Origin: JAGXQV01 sp964527565
Lineage (GTDB): Bacteria > Pseudomonadota > Gammaproteobacteria > Burkholderiales > Sulfuricellaceae
DNA length: 64,000 nt
Direction: 5' to 3'
Assembly: GCA_964527565.1 (NCBI GenBank)
Contig: CAZGOY010000011.1
Location: forward strand, 21,287-85,286
The position numbers were made by a program, and so were the translations under genes. This document shows positions 8,703 to 18,399 of the stretch, piece by piece. Under the pieces are notes generated by a model. The model was not told where the DNA came from and did not search any database. It saw only the letters and a list, made by a program, of their open reading frames with translations. Each line of letters opens with the position of its first letter. Positions within the stretch are counted from its first letter, which is position 1.

Positions 8703-9229
8703 GGCAGTTTTCCCATGGAAAAGGCCGCCTGTTGCCCGGGAGCGGACGCACCGGGAGCACCGGGAGCACCGGGAGCGGGAGCACCGGTAGCATTGGCGGG
8801 AGGAGGCTTGCCGGGACTGGTTGGGCGGGTCTGCCAGCGGGAAAGCTGGTAGCGTTTTTCCTGGCCGACTTTTCCCCAAAAAACCTCCACGGTAATGGCC
8901 TCCAGCTTTAACGGAAACTTGATTTTTTCCGCAAGCGCAGCTTCCAGCAAGGGGACGGGACGCACCTCAATTTTATAGGCATAAACCACCCCCCCATAAT
9001 TTTCCTCGTCTTCGCGGTCACGGACATCGAGACGAGTATCAAGGCGCGTTTCATCCAGCTTGGAGCGCGCCAGCAGCATGGCGTTCTGGTATTCGGTGGC
9101 TTGCCGCAACAGCCTGAGCGAACCGGAAAAGGCATTCAGCACAGCCGCATAGGAGACGCCCAGCAGGGTGATGGCGATGACCACCTCGATGAGTGTGAAA
9201 CCGCCGCTGCGGCAGCGCCGGTTGTTCAT
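8699..9229 (-). CDS. gspI: Minor pseudopilin GspI (locus 1) with Gly-Ala-Pro tail
   Basis: 176 residues. Prepilin motif SGG/FTLIEVVIAITLLG near the N-terminus and a GspI core to about residue 135. The C-terminus carries an unusual extension of about 35 residues rich in Gly, Ala and Pro (GAPAPGAPGAPGAS), encoded by near-identical 9-base units at about 8748-8788. GspI is normally about 120-130 residues, so the tail is an addition. Overlaps gspJ by 4 bases. Confidence 0.9.
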   Translation of the reverse strand: MNNRRCRSGGFTLIEVVIAITLLGVSYAAVLNAFSGSLRLLRQATEYQNAMLLARSKLDETRLDTRLDVRDREDEENYGGVVYAYKIEVRPVPLLEAALAEKIKFPLKLEAITVEVFWGKVGQEKRYQLSRWQTRPTSPGKPPPANATGAPAPGAPGAPGASAPGQQAAFSMGKLP

Positions 9230-9242
9230 CCTGGATATTCCA

Positions 9243-9728
9243 TCAGGATGCGGGGCTGGCCGCGAACGGCTCCGCCTGTCCGGTCAGGCCGCGCACGCGG
9301 ATGCCCGCACGCGCCTTGCCGGGCATGAGAATGTCGAAACGCGCTTCGGTAGCACTACCGTCTGAATAATAAAGGATTTGCAGGTTTTCCTCGACGCCGA
9401 CGCCAGCCTGTCTTTGCGTTGCCTGCCTCTCAAAAGCATAGTTTTCCGGCAGGCTGAGAAGTTCGGTTTGCAGCATGCCATCCCTGCGGCGCAGGCTGCC
9501 GGTGGCAAAATCCAGTTCGACGTACTGGGTCTTGCCGCTGAGGACGGCCTTGACCCTGACGCGGTTAAGCTCGCGCAAGGTTTTTTCCACCCATTGTTTT
9601 TCCTGCGACCCTGCCACCAAGCGGTTGAAGGCGGTCGCAACCAGAGATAGGGAAAGCCCGGCAATGGTCATGACAATGAGCAGTTCGACCAGTGTAAACC
9701 CGCGCTGATTATTCCCAGCTATTGACAT
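9243..9728 (-). CDS. gspH: Minor pseudopilin GspH (locus 1)
   Basis: 161 residues. Leader MSIAGNNQRG, cleavage before FTLVELLIVMTIAG with Glu at +5, then a GspH-type globular domain. Start selected at the ATG preceded by GAGG at 6 bases; it overlaps the 3' end of gspG by 20 bases. An ATG two codons earlier has its GAGG directly abutting and is less likely. Followed after 13 bases by gspI. Confidence 0.88.
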   Translation of the reverse strand: MSIAGNNQRGFTLVELLIVMTIAGLSLSLVATAFNRLVAGSQEKQWVEKTLRELNRVRVKAVLSGKTQYVELDFATGSLRRRDGMLQTELLSLPENYAFERQATQRQAGVGVEENLQILYYSDGSATEARFDILMPGKARAGIRVRGLTGQAEPFAASPAS

Positions 9729-10164
9729 CGGCATCCTCGCCCGTCCCGCCCTCCTGATTGTCCGCGCCGAAGGAAGACAGGTCGTAATCCCCATGGGTGC
9801 CGGGGAATTTGTAGTGGAAATTATGGCCCCAGGCGTCCTTTTCGACCTTTTTCTTCATGTAGGGGCCATTCCATTTGGCGGCGCCGACAGCACCCTCCTC
9901 CGGTTTTTCCCACAACAGCTTCAAGCCTTCCTCGGTGGTGGGATAACGCCCATAGTCGAGGCGCAAGGTATCCAGCGCGGAGCCGAGCATTTCGATCTGC
10001 GCCCTGGCGGCCTTGGTCTTCGAGGCGCCGACGTGGCCGAACAGCTTCGGCCCCACCAGTGCGGCCAGCAGGCCGATGATGATCATGACGATCAGCAGTT
10101 CCACCAGAGTAAAGCCGCGCGAGCGGGAAACTTTTACGGGGGCAAGATTTTTGTGCATGAGCAT
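9709..10164 (-). CDS. gspG: Major pseudopilin GspG (locus 1)
   Basis: 151 residues. Prepilin motif RSRG/FTLVELLIVMIIIGLL, conserved GspG C-terminal calcium-binding region (DLSSFGADNQEGG to DADVNSW). Forms the shaft of the T2SS pseudopilus after cleavage and methylation by a prepilin peptidase, which is not in this window. AAGGA lies ten bases before the chosen ATG. Sits between gspF and gspH. Confidence 0.95.
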   Translation of the reverse strand: MLMHKNLAPVKVSRSRGFTLVELLIVMIIIGLLAALVGPKLFGHVGASKTKAARAQIEMLGSALDTLRLDYGRYPTTEEGLKLLWEKPEEGAVGAAKWNGPYMKKKVEKDAWGHNFHYKFPGTHGDYDLSSFGADNQEGGTGEDADVNSWE

Positions 10165-10179
10165 GTCGGTCGATTCCTT

Positions 10180-11394
10180 CTACATCGGTAAATCGTTAAT
10201 GGAAAATATGGCCGTCAACATGGAGACGACGATGGCACCGATCAGCCCACCCATCGCCACGATCATGGCCGGCTCGAAAATGGAAATGAAGCCCTTGGTG
10301 GCCTTGCGGATATCGGTGTCGTACTGATCGGCCACCTTCAGCAGCATCTTGTCCAGGGAGCCGGTTTCTTCCCCCACCGTGGCAAGATGCCCCAGCAGGG
10401 GGGGGAAGAAGCTGTCGGCACGCAGGGGGCGCGCCACGCCCTGACCTTCCTTGATCGACTGCTGCAAGCGGTCAACGGCGCGTTTCAGGGGAATATTGTC
10501 CGTCAACCCCTGGATGATATGAATGCTGGTCAAAATCGGCACGCCACTGCCGAGCAGGGTACCCAGCGTGCGGCACAGGCGGGAAAGCTGGATCTTCAGT
10601 ATCAGCTTGCCGGCCACGGGCGCGCGCAGCACCAGCCCGTGCCACCAGACCTGTCCACCCGCCGTGCGGATGTAGGCGAGGAACGCCCACACCGCCAGCG
10701 CCAAGCCGACCAGCATGGACAAGCCGTAGGCCACCAGAAAATTGCTGGTATTAATCAGCACGGCGGCGGCAAATGGCAGCTCCTGGCCCATGTCGTTGAA
10801 GATTTCGCCGAATTTCGGGATCACTACCACGGTGAGCACGATCAGCGAAGCGATGCCGAAGACGAACAGCAGTACGGGATAGATCGACGAAGTGATGAGA
10901 AAATTGCGGAATTCCAGAGTGCGCTCGTAAAAATCGATCAGCCGTTCGAGTGCCAGCGGCAGGATGCCGCCTTCCTCGCCGGCGCGGATCATGTTGACGT
11001 AGACGCGGGGAAAGATGCGCGGGTACTGGGAGAAAGCATCCGCCAGGCTTTGCCCTTTTTCCACTTCGAGATAGATGCCGCGCACCACTTCCTGCAAGGC
11101 AGGATTTTCCAGGGTGCCCTGCAATATCTTGAGGGCGCGGTCGAGCGCCAGCCCGGCCTTGAGCAGGGCGCCGAGCTGCTCGGTGAATTCCAGCACATCG
11201 CCAAGCGCCACGCGCGGCTGGCCGATAAACGGCAAAGCGGCGAGACGGCGCGGCGCGTCCCTTTCGCCGACATGCAGCGGTATCATGCCACCAGCGCGCA
11301 ACTGGGCGGATACGGCAGCGGCATCGCTGTCTTCCAGCGTGCCGGTGACGGTCTTCCCCTGCGGGCTCAGGGCACGATAATTAAAACGGGGCAT
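10180..11394 (-). CDS. gspF: T2SS inner-membrane platform protein GspF (locus 1)
   Basis: 404 residues. Two tandem GspF/PilC cytoplasmic domains (about 70-190 and 270-395) separated by membrane helices (e.g. VLLFVFGIASLIVLTVVVIP and the pair around 215-260) and ending in a hydrophobic helix (GGLIGAIVVSMLTAIF). Start MPRFNYRALSPQGK is the usual GspF N-terminus. It is the only gspF in the window, which matters because T2SS locus 2 has none in its gene set. Confidence 0.95.
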   Translation of the reverse strand: MPRFNYRALSPQGKTVTGTLEDSDAAAVSAQLRAGGMIPLHVGERDAPRRLAALPFIGQPRVALGDVLEFTEQLGALLKAGLALDRALKILQGTLENPALQEVVRGIYLEVEKGQSLADAFSQYPRIFPRVYVNMIRAGEEGGILPLALERLIDFYERTLEFRNFLITSSIYPVLLFVFGIASLIVLTVVVIPKFGEIFNDMGQELPFAAAVLINTSNFLVAYGLSMLVGLALAVWAFLAYIRTAGGQVWWHGLVLRAPVAGKLILKIQLSRLCRTLGTLLGSGVPILTSIHIIQGLTDNIPLKRAVDRLQQSIKEGQGVARPLRADSFFPPLLGHLATVGEETGSLDKMLLKVADQYDTDIRKATKGFISIFEPAMIVAMGGLIGAIVVSMLTAIFSINDLPM

Positions 11395-11398
11395 AGCG

Positions 11399-12973
11399 CT
11401 AGAATTCCTGCCGGGTGACCCGGGCCAGCTCGTCCAGCGTGGTGACACCAGCCAGCACTTTTCTCAGGCCATCGGCGCGCATCGGACGAATGCCGTCGGC
11501 TTGCGCCGCGTTGCGGATGGCTTCCGCAGGCGCTTTTCTGAGAATGGCTTCCCGGACTTTCCCATCCAGCGTCAGCAACTCATAGATGCCGCTACGTCCG
11601 CTGTAGCCGGTGTTGGCGCAGTGACTGCACCCGGTGCCCTTGTAGAGAGGCACACCGGCGGCAAGCGCGATGCCTTCCTGCTGCAGAAACAGCCGCTCGA
11701 TTTCCGTGGGCGCGCTTTCCTGCTTGCAGTGCGGACATATCACGCGCACCAAGCGCTGGGCCAGAATCATCAGCACGGAAGAAGCGATCAAGTAGCTTTC
11801 CACCCCCATGTCGAGCAGACGGTGAGGCGCGCTGAAGGAGTCGTTGGTGTGCAGCGTGGAAAACACCAGATGCCCGGTGAGGGCAGACTGGATAGCGATT
11901 TCCGCAGTTTCCCGGTCACGGATCTCGCCGACCATGATGACATCCGGGTCTTGCCGTACGATGGAACGCAAGGCAGAGGAAAAATCCAGTCCGATCTGGG
12001 ACTTGACCTGTATCTGGTTGATGCCTTCGATCTGATATTCGACCGGGTCTTCGACGGTGATGATTTTCAGCTCGGGCGTATTGATTTCGCTGAGGGCGCC
12101 GTACAACGTAGTGGTCTTGCCGCTACCGGTGGGGCCGGTGACCAGGATCATGCCGTGGGGCTGGACGATATGCCGCCGAAAGTCGGCCAGCGTGTCGTCT
12201 TCAAAGCCCAGCAGGCCAAGATCGAGCACGGTGGCGCCCTGATCCAGGATGCGGATCACCATGCTCTCGCCGTGCAGGGTCGGCACAGTCGAAACGCGCA
12301 TGTCGATTTCACGGCCATGCAGGTCCATCTTGATGCGTCCATCCTGCGGCAGGCGGCGTTCGGCGATATTCATGCGGGCGCGCAACTTGAGGTGCGAAAT
12401 GCTCGGCAGGAACATGCGGCGCGGCGGCGATTCGATATCGTGCAACACGCCGTCGATGCGGTAGCGCACCTTGAACTGGCTTTCGTAAATTTCCAGGTGG
12501 ATGTCCGAAGCGCGCGCGTCCACGGCGTTGGAGATGACTTGCTGTACCAGTCGCACCACCGGGGCATCCTGGGCCTGCACGCGCAAGGACTCCAGCTCGT
12601 CCTCGCCGGTCGCTTCACCGTCCTCCAGCATTTCGGCGGCGCTGAACAGGCCATGGGCGGCGTCATCCCCGGCAGCGTAAGCCTTTTCAATCTGCGCGAG
12701 GATATCTTCGCGACGCGCCAGGAACAGCTTGAGGGGAAAATTGGAAAATTGCCGCAGGGCATCCAGCAGGTGCATGCGCACCGGCACCGAGGTCACCACC
12801 TGAAGCTGACTGCCTTCCACACCCAACGGCAGGAAGGCATGCTCCCTGAGAAAAAGGGGAGAAACACCGTCCAGCGGAACCATGTCGCCGGGAAAGGCGC
12901 CGGGCTCGAGAATAGGAGCCCCGAGCAGTTCGTGCGCCTGCTCCAGCAAGCGGATTTCGTCCTGTGTTGACAT
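11399..12973 (-). CDS. gspE: T2SS ATPase GspE (locus 1)
   Basis: 524 residues. N-terminal GspE domain, then the ATPase core with Walker A GPTGSGKTTTLY (about 275), Asp box, Walker B (DVIMVGEIRD), and a C-terminal zinc module with CPHC and CSHCANTGYSGR. Powers pseudopilus assembly. ATG at 12973; the TTG one codon upstream is not needed. First gene of the locus 1 operon, 4 bases before gspF. Confidence 0.96.
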   Translation of the reverse strand: MSTQDEIRLLEQAHELLGAPILEPGAFPGDMVPLDGVSPLFLREHAFLPLGVEGSQLQVVTSVPVRMHLLDALRQFSNFPLKLFLARREDILAQIEKAYAAGDDAAHGLFSAAEMLEDGEATGEDELESLRVQAQDAPVVRLVQQVISNAVDARASDIHLEIYESQFKVRYRIDGVLHDIESPPRRMFLPSISHLKLRARMNIAERRLPQDGRIKMDLHGREIDMRVSTVPTLHGESMVIRILDQGATVLDLGLLGFEDDTLADFRRHIVQPHGMILVTGPTGSGKTTTLYGALSEINTPELKIITVEDPVEYQIEGINQIQVKSQIGLDFSSALRSIVRQDPDVIMVGEIRDRETAEIAIQSALTGHLVFSTLHTNDSFSAPHRLLDMGVESYLIASSVLMILAQRLVRVICPHCKQESAPTEIERLFLQQEGIALAAGVPLYKGTGCSHCANTGYSGRSGIYELLTLDGKVREAILRKAPAEAIRNAAQADGIRPMRADGLRKVLAGVTTLDELARVTRQEF

Positions 12974-13042
12974 CAAAGTACGTCTTGTGTGGGGGCGCTT
13001 ATGTTAGCACATGCAAAGCACTCACCAGAAATGCCGGAAAAC

Positions 13043-13062
13043 ACTTTTTCCCAGGAAAAAGT
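13043..13062 (-). terminator. AT-rich hairpin after prmC, possible weak terminator
   Basis: ACTTTTTC and GAAAAAGT form an 8-bp stem with a CCAG loop immediately past the prmC stop. On the minus strand it is followed by GTTTT, only a short T run. It also lies about 70 bases upstream of gspE, so it may separate the two transcripts. Weak call because the stem is AT-rich. Confidence 0.3.
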
Positions 13063-13063
13063 T

Positions 13064-13909
13064 CTATGCCGCCCCCATGGTCACGCGCGCGATTCCGGCC
13101 AGATCGTCGGCGCTGGCGATGTTGCCGTAACCGGTTTTTTCCAGCAAGGCACGGCAGGCCGATGCCTGATCATAACCGTGCTCGAACAGCAACCAGCCGC
13201 CGGGCACGAGGTAGCTGCGGGCGCCGCTGACGATGGCGCGGATGTCGTCCAGCCCGTCCGCGCCCGCAGTCAGTGCGGCCGTTGGCTCGAAACGCACGTC
13301 GCCCTGCCCGAGATGTGGGTCACCATCCGCTATATAGGGTGGATTGGCGGCGATGACCTCGAAACGCTCATGTGTCGCTAGGGCGGAGAACCACGAGCCG
13401 TGCCGGAAATCGATGTTTTGTGCGCCGAGCCGTGCCGCATTGGTGCATGCCACTTCCAGCGCGGCGGCAGAAAATTCCACGGCGGTCACTTTTGCCAGCG
13501 GGCGATGGCGGGCAATAGCGATGGCAACGGCGCCGCTGCCGGTTCCCAGATCAAGCACGCGGGCCGGAAGGTCAATGGGCAGGTGGAGCAGCGCCCGCTC
13601 CACTAGCAACTCGGTTTCCGGGCGCGGGATCAACACGGCGGGCGTCACCTTGAAGGGCAGACCGAAAAACTCGCGCTCGCCGAGCAGATAGGCAAGCGGT
13701 TCCCCCGCCAAGCGACGTTCCAGCAGTTTGTGAAAAAGATCGGTCTGGCGCGGGACGGGGGCTTCGCTGTCGTGGGCGATCAGCCAGGCGCGGGGTTTCC
13801 CCAGCGCATGACTGAGCAGGATTTGCGCCTCCAGGCGCGCAGCGCGCGAGTCGAGTTCGAGTGCTGCGGATAGCGCAGCCGCGGTCTGCAACAGGATGCG
13901 GGCAATCAA
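13064..13909 (-). CDS. prmC: Release factor glutamine methyltransferase PrmC
   Basis: 281 residues; N5-methylates the Gln of the GGQ motif in release factors. N-terminal helical domain, then SAM-binding [16 protein letters not shown] and the catalytic NPPY motif (AANPPYIAD). TTG start overlaps the stop of prfA (TTGA), so substrate and modifying enzyme are translationally coupled, a common arrangement. Confidence 0.95.
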   Translation of the reverse strand: MIARILLQTAAALSAALELDSRAARLEAQILLSHALGKPRAWLIAHDSEAPVPRQTDLFHKLLERRLAGEPLAYLLGEREFFGLPFKVTPAVLIPRPETELLVERALLHLPIDLPARVLDLGTGSGAVAIAIARHRPLAKVTAVEFSAAALEVACTNAARLGAQNIDFRHGSWFSALATHERFEVIAANPPYIADGDPHLGQGDVRFEPTAALTAGADGLDDIRAIVSGARSYLVPGGWLLFEHGYDQASACRALLEKTGYGNIASADDLAGIARVTMGAA

Positions 13910-14988
13910 TTTTCCTCGCCCAGCGAAGCCAGTAGTTCCGCCTGCTGTTCGGCCAGCAGCGCGTTGACGAGATCGTCGAGATCGCCGTCCATGATCTGAT
14001 CGATCTTGTAGAGCGTGAGATTGATACGATGGTCGGTCACGCGCCCCTGAGGAAAATTATAGGTACGAATGCGTTCCGAGCGGTCGCCGCTACCCACCAG
14101 CGATTTTCGCGTGGCTGCGGTTTTGGCGTTTTGTTCGCGCGTGCGGATGTCCATGATGCGCGCCGCCAGCACGCTCATCGCCTGGGCGCGATTCTTGTGC
14201 TGCGAGCGGTCGTCCTGACATTCCGCCACGATGCCGGTGGGCAGATGCGTGATGCGCACCGCCGAGTCGGTCTTGTTGATATGCTGCCCCCCCGCACCGG
14301 AGGCACGGTAGGTATCGATGCGCAGGTCGGCGGGGTTGAGCACCACTTCGGCGATTTCATCGGCCTCGGGCATCACTGCCACGGTGCAGGCGGAAGTGTG
14401 GATGCGCCCCTGGGTTTCGGTTTCCGGCACGCGCTGCACGCGATGCCCGCCGGACTCGAATTTCAAGCGCGAATAGGCGCCCGCGCCATTGATCTTGGCG
14501 ATGATCTCCTTGTAGCCGCCCAGCTCGGAAGGGCTTTCCGAAATGATTTCCACCTGCCAGCGATTGCGTTCGGCGTAACGCGAATACATGCGGAACAGGT
14601 TGCCGGCGAACAGTGCCGATTCGTCGCCTCCGGTGCCGGCACGAATTTCCAGAAACAGGTTGCGCTCGTCATTGGGGTCTTTCGGCAACAGCAATTTTTG
14701 CAGATCGAATTCAATCTGCTCGATGCGTGCGCGACCGGCGGCGAGTTCTTCCTCGGCATAAGCGCGCATGTCGGGATCGGACAGCATCTCGCGCGCTTCG
14801 ACCTGATCCTGCCCGGCCTGGCGGAATGCGCGATACAGCTCGACCACCGGGGTAATTTCGGCATGTTCGCGTGAAAGTTTGCGAAAGCTGTCCATGTCCG
14901 CTGCGGCATGTTCGCTGGACAGCAACAGGTCCAGCTCGACCAGGCGCTCGGCAAGCTGGTCAAGCTTGGCTTGGATGGAGGGTTTCAT
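13906..14988 (-). CDS. prfA: Peptide chain release factor 1
   Basis: 360 residues, full length. Contains the peptidyl-tRNA hydrolysis motif GAGGQ in [16 protein letters not shown] and the RF1 N-terminal helical domain; the tail [20 protein letters not shown] is typical. Terminates translation at UAA/UAG. Lies between a small orphan gene and prmC on the minus strand, downstream of hemA. Confidence 0.97.
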   Translation of the reverse strand: MKPSIQAKLDQLAERLVELDLLLSSEHAAADMDSFRKLSREHAEITPVVELYRAFRQAGQDQVEAREMLSDPDMRAYAEEELAAGRARIEQIEFDLQKLLLPKDPNDERNLFLEIRAGTGGDESALFAGNLFRMYSRYAERNRWQVEIISESPSELGGYKEIIAKINGAGAYSRLKFESGGHRVQRVPETETQGRIHTSACTVAVMPEADEIAEVVLNPADLRIDTYRASGAGGQHINKTDSAVRITHLPTGIVAECQDDRSQHKNRAQAMSVLAARIMDIRTREQNAKTAATRKSLVGSGDRSERIRTYNFPQGRVTDHRINLTLYKIDQIMDGDLDDLVNALLAEQQAELLASLGEEN

Positions 14989-15015
14989 GAAGGGTGGAGA
15001 GCTCCGGCAAAAATC

Positions 15016-15225
15016 CTAGCGCTCATGAAGTTCTTCGCGCGATGGCAGCATGATGTGATCGACAGCAAGCTTTCTGTATGGCACCTTCGCGGAGGATTTT
15101 GCAGGCATTTCGTCATCATCCTCGAATATGACGATTTCCACCCTTTGCCCCGCACGAAACGGCAGACCTGTAAGAACGGTGTTCTGCGGGTCGGTTAGCG
15201 TGATAATCTGTTTGTAGGCCAGCAT
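15016..15225 (-). CDS. Small conserved protein, possible orphan antitoxin
   Basis: 69 residues from ATG with GGAGAG four bases upstream. Starts MLAYKQIITLTDPQNTVLTG, followed by LPFRAGQRVEIVIFEDDDE, a short beta-rich pattern like that seen in small antitoxin-type proteins. A basic middle and an acidic end (PSREELHER) follow. No toxin partner lies beside it: hemA ends 22 bases upstream and prfA starts 27 bases downstream. Function not recognised with certainty. Confidence 0.6.
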   Translation of the reverse strand: MLAYKQIITLTDPQNTVLTGLPFRAGQRVEIVIFEDDDEMPAKSSAKVPYRKLAVDHIMLPSREELHER

Positions 15226-15247
15226 GATTCTCTCCGCGAGCAAAAGG

Positions 15248-16498
15248 TTATTCCGGGTGAATGTTGAACAGGCGGCGCAGCAAGGCCTCGGACTGGCGGC
15301 GCTCTTCGCCGGTGACCAGATGCAGGGCGTGACTGGGGGCGTGTAGCAGCTTGTTGGTCAGCGCCCGGCTCATGATTTCAATCACGGCGGCCGGATCTTC
15401 ACCGTTGGACAACAGGCGCTTGGCGTGTTCCAGTTCGTGGCGGCGGTAACGCTCCCCCTGGTCGCGCAATGCCCGAATGGTCGGCACCATGCCACGCACT
15501 TCCAGCCATTCCATGAAGCTGCCAACCTGGTTGTCGATGATGCTTTCGGCTTCCGCCGCTGCCAACTTGCGATTGTCCAGCCCTGCTTCGATTACCTGAG
15601 CCAGGTCATCGACCGTGTAGAGGAAGACGTCGTCCAGTTCGCCCACTTCCGCCTCGACATCGCGCGGCACCGCCAGGTCAACCATGAATACCGGGCGATG
15701 GCGGCGCGCCTTCACGGTGCGCTCCATCAGCCCCTTGCCGAGGATCGGCAGCGGGCTGGCGGTGCAGGTGACAATGATGTCCTGCTGCGCCAGAGTTTCC
15801 GGCAGTTCGTTCAGCGTGATCGCCGTGCCGTGGAAACGCTGCGCCAGCAGGCGCGCGCGTTCCACCGTGCGGTTGGCCACGGTGATGTGCTTTGGGCGCT
15901 GTGCCGCGAAATGGCTGGCGCACAACTCGATCATCTCGCCTGCACCAATGAACAGCACGTTCTGTTCGGATATGGCGGGGAAAATCCGCTCCGCCAGGCG
16001 CACAGCCGCCGCTGCCATGGATACGCTGCTGGCGCCAATCTCGGTTTGCGTGCGCACCGCCTTGGCGACCGAAAAGGTGCGCTGAAACAGCTTGTGCAGC
16101 AGCGTGCCCAGCGTTCCCGCACGTTCAGCGGCGCCCACCGCCTGCTTGAGCTGGCCGAGAATCTGCGTTTCTCCCAGCACCATCGAATCCAGCCCGCTAG
16201 CCACGCGGAAGGCATGCTTCACTGCCTGCTCCTGCGGCAGGGTATAGAGATAGGGATCGATGGCCGAGCGTTGCAAGTCGTGGTAGCTCGCCAGCCACTC
16301 GACCGCCGCCTGCGGTTCTTGGGTATTGCAATAGATTTCCGTGCGGTTGCAGGTTGAAAGGATCGCCGCTTCCTTGACGGGTTGCTTGCCGATGAAATCG
16401 AGCAAGGCACGCTCCAGCGTCTCGGCGTGAAATGCCACCTTCTCCCGTATCGATACGGGCGCGGTCTGGTGGTTGATGCCGAATGTGAAGAGCTGCAT
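15248..16498 (-). CDS. hemA: Glutamyl-tRNA reductase
   Basis: 416 residues; reduces glutamyl-tRNA to glutamate-1-semialdehyde, the first committed step of C5 haem biosynthesis. N-terminus [20 protein letters not shown] is standard; catalytic Cys is residue 50 in [14 protein letters not shown]-binding domain ([17 protein letters not shown]) and C-terminal dimerisation domain are intact. The open frame runs 90 bases further upstream, but the family start is the ATG at 16498. Confidence 0.96.
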   Translation of the reverse strand: MQLFTFGINHQTAPVSIREKVAFHAETLERALLDFIGKQPVKEAAILSTCNRTEIYCNTQEPQAAVEWLASYHDLQRSAIDPYLYTLPQEQAVKHAFRVASGLDSMVLGETQILGQLKQAVGAAERAGTLGTLLHKLFQRTFSVAKAVRTQTEIGASSVSMAAAAVRLAERIFPAISEQNVLFIGAGEMIELCASHFAAQRPKHITVANRTVERARLLAQRFHGTAITLNELPETLAQQDIIVTCTASPLPILGKGLMERTVKARRHRPVFMVDLAVPRDVEAEVGELDDVFLYTVDDLAQVIEAGLDNRKLAAAEAESIIDNQVGSFMEWLEVRGMVPTIRALRDQGERYRRHELEHAKRLLSNGEDPAAVIEIMSRALTNKLLHAPSHALHLVTGEERRQSEALLRRLFNIHPE

Positions 16499-16626
16499 GG
16501 CGCGGTGGGGAAAGGATTCCGGAAAGCGGAGAAAGAGCGTCATTATATGAATTTGTGGGGGGGATGAAAACCTGTGCGCTCTGGACAATTCGTTTTAGGC
16601 GGGTTAATTTCGCCCCACAAGATCAA

Positions 16627-17592
16627 ATGGACGTTCAAATGGATGCATGCCGCCCGGTTCCAGCAGAAATTACCAGCTACCGCATTGCCATCCCGACCCG
16701 AAACGCCGGAAGACTATGGGAAGAGGTCATACATGCCATTCTTCAGCAAGTACCGCCCCCCCGGCAGGTTTTGGTCATTGACAGTGAATCCGGCGATGAC
16801 ACTCGGATGCTGGCCCATGCCGCGGGTTTTCTGGTGCATAAAATCCGGCAGGAAGAATTCAGCCACGGCGGCACCCGCAATCTGGCATTGAGCCTGTTGC
16901 AGCCCACGGAGGTCATCGTATTTCTGACCCAGGATGCCATTCTTGATTCACCGTACGCCATTGCGCGCCTGCTGGCGTCTTTTGAGGACAAGACCGTTGC
17001 CTGCGCTTACGGACGGCAATTGCCGCATCTGAACGCAACCCCCATCGCCGCGCATGCCCGTTTATTCAACTATCCGGCACACAGTAACGTGCGCTGCCTG
17101 GCGGATCGCGCGCGACTCGGCATCAAGACCGCTTTTCTGTCCAACTCGTTCGCGGCCTACCGCTGGGATTGCCTGGAGCAGACGGGTGGTTTTCCTGAGA
17201 AGGTCATTCTCTCGGAGGACATGCTGATAGCCGCCAAACTGCTCCAGGCCGGATACCGCATTGCGTATAGGGCGGACGCCCGCGTGCGCCATTCACACAA
17301 CTATCGTCCGTGGCGGGAATTTCAGCGCTACTTCGACATCGGTGCCCTTCATGCCCAGGAATCCTGGCTGCTGGCGCAATTCGGTGCAACGGAAGGCGAG
17401 GGGCTGCGCTTCATCCTTTCGGAACAGCGCTATCTGCTGACGCGCGCGCCTTGGCTACTCCCGCTTTCCTGGCTAAATACCCTGATGAAATACGCGGGAT
17501 ACCGGATGGGGCGCAATTGCAACTTCATTCCTGCGCGACTCAAGACAAAACTGAGCATGCACCCAGCCTACTGGAAAACCCCCGGTAGCTGA
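16627..17592 (+). CDS. GT2 family glycosyltransferase (rhamnosyltransferase-like)
   Basis: 321 residues from the chosen start; the frame is open back to a GTG at 16555 and contains an ATG at 16564, so the N-terminus is uncertain. GT-A fold signatures: YRIAIPTRNAGRLWEEVIHA, VIDSESGDD, FLTQDAIL in place of the usual DxD loop, and SEDMLIAAKLLQAGY. Similar to rhamnosyl-type transferases of O-antigen loci. Its last codons lie inside a 96-bp sequence repeated at 18477. First gene of the glycan island, divergent from hemA. Confidence 0.82.
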   Translation: MDVQMDACRPVPAEITSYRIAIPTRNAGRLWEEVIHAILQQVPPPRQVLVIDSESGDDTRMLAHAAGFLVHKIRQEEFSHGGTRNLALSLLQPTEVIVFLTQDAILDSPYAIARLLASFEDKTVACAYGRQLPHLNATPIAAHARLFNYPAHSNVRCLADRARLGIKTAFLSNSFAAYRWDCLEQTGGFPEKVILSEDMLIAAKLLQAGYRIAYRADARVRHSHNYRPWREFQRYFDIGALHAQESWLLAQFGATEGEGLRFILSEQRYLLTRAPWLLPLSWLNTLMKYAGYRMGRNCNFIPARLKTKLSMHPAYWKTPGS

Positions 17593-17646
17593 ATCACACC
17601 GGAGAATTTCAGGGTTCAGCCCGGCGTTCCAAATATTTTCCACCGA
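17551..17646. repeat. 96-bp direct repeat, left copy flanking FitAB-like cassette
   Basis: Matches 18477-18572 without gaps, with about 6 mismatches of 96. It spans the last codons of the GT2 gene ending at 17592 and then a copy of the last codons of the GT2 gene that ends at 18535 on the other strand (minus-strand reading GGKYLERRAEP in the true gene). The two copies bracket the toxin-antitoxin pair and a protein-family remnant. Confidence 0.92.
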
Positions 17647-17668
17647 GCGTGCGAAAGGGGCGGAACAT

Positions 17669-17697
17669 TTGCAAAGCGATTTCAGACCATCTAAAAT
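17669..17697 (+). promoter_or_regulatory. Putative sigma-70 promoter of the FitAB-like cassette
   Basis: TTGCAA (17669-17674) and TAAAAT (17692-17697) with 17-base spacing, 36 bases before the antitoxin ATG. It lies between the left repeat and the antitoxin, inside the inserted segment, so the cassette carries its own promoter. Confidence 0.5.
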
Positions 17698-17732
17698 GAA
17701 GGCGTTGATAACATACGCAAGGAGTGCAATCA

Positions 17733-17972
17733 ATGGCATCCGTCACTGTTCGCAACTTACCCGATGAAACGCACCGGGCCCTACGCGTGCTCGCGGCTAC
17801 CCATGGCCGCAGCACTGAGGCAGAAATTCGGGTCATTCTTGAAAATGCCGCCCGGCCCGCGGGCCGTATTAAGCTTGGTTCTCTGCTTGCGGAAATTGGA
17901 CGCGGAGTTGGGGGCGTTGATTTTGAGATTGAGCGCGACAGAACACCTGCCGAGCCTGTGAGCTTCGAATGA
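17733..17972 (+). CDS. FitA-like ribbon-helix-helix antitoxin
   Basis: 79 residues. MASVTVRNLPDETHRALRVL is a ribbon-helix-helix DNA-binding start as in FitA/VagC-type antitoxins; the C-terminus (ERDRTPAEPVSFE) is the likely toxin-binding tail. AAGGAG lies 8 bases upstream of the ATG. Overlaps the toxin start by 4 bases (ATGA). Probably represses its own promoter and neutralises the PIN toxin. Confidence 0.85.
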   Translation: MASVTVRNLPDETHRALRVLAATHGRSTEAEIRVILENAARPAGRIKLGSLLAEIGRGVGGVDFEIERDRTPAEPVSFE

Positions 17973-18397
17973 TCCTGCTTGACACGAACGTTGTTTCTGA
18001 GCCGTTGAAAGTGGTGGCCGACAGGAATGTCATTGCCTGGATTGACGCGCAACTCATCGAAACAATGTACCTCTCGACGATCAGCCTTGCTGAATTACGT
18101 TTCGGCATCGCCGTATTGCCAGAAGGCAAACGTAAAGATGCGCTACATTCCAATCTTGAGCAGCGCGTGATACCACTATTCTCTGGCCGCATCTTGCCGT
18201 TCGACGATGCCGCATCACGTGCTTATGCGTCTTTGCGTGCGCGCGCTCGCGCTTCTGGACATGCCATTGCACCCACAGATGGCTATATTGCAGCCATCGC
18301 AACGGCAAACAGGTTCGCGGTAGCCACACGCGACAAATCACCTTTTGAAGCTGCTGGTTTGACTGTCATCAACCCTTGGGATTCGCGGGCGAATTGA
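17969..18397 (+). CDS. FitB/VapC-like PIN-domain toxin
   Basis: 142 residues. PIN ribonuclease fold with acidic residues in the usual places: MILLDTNVVSEP (Asp5), STISLAELRFG (Glu), and APTDGYIAAIA (Asp), with ATRDKSPFEAAGL near the end. Cleaves RNA in characterised family members. Coupled to the preceding antitoxin by ATGA overlap. The pair is intact and flanked by direct repeats. Confidence 0.9.
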   Translation: MILLDTNVVSEPLKVVADRNVIAWIDAQLIETMYLSTISLAELRFGIAVLPEGKRKDALHSNLEQRVIPLFSGRILPFDDAASRAYASLRARARASGHAIAPTDGYIAAIATANRFAVATRDKSPFEAAGLTVINPWDSRAN

Positions 18398-18399
18398 TA

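Noticed and set aside
8748..8788. CRISPR-like short direct repeats
   Set aside because: Units are 9 bases, in-frame and without spacers; they are a coding low-complexity tail of GspI.
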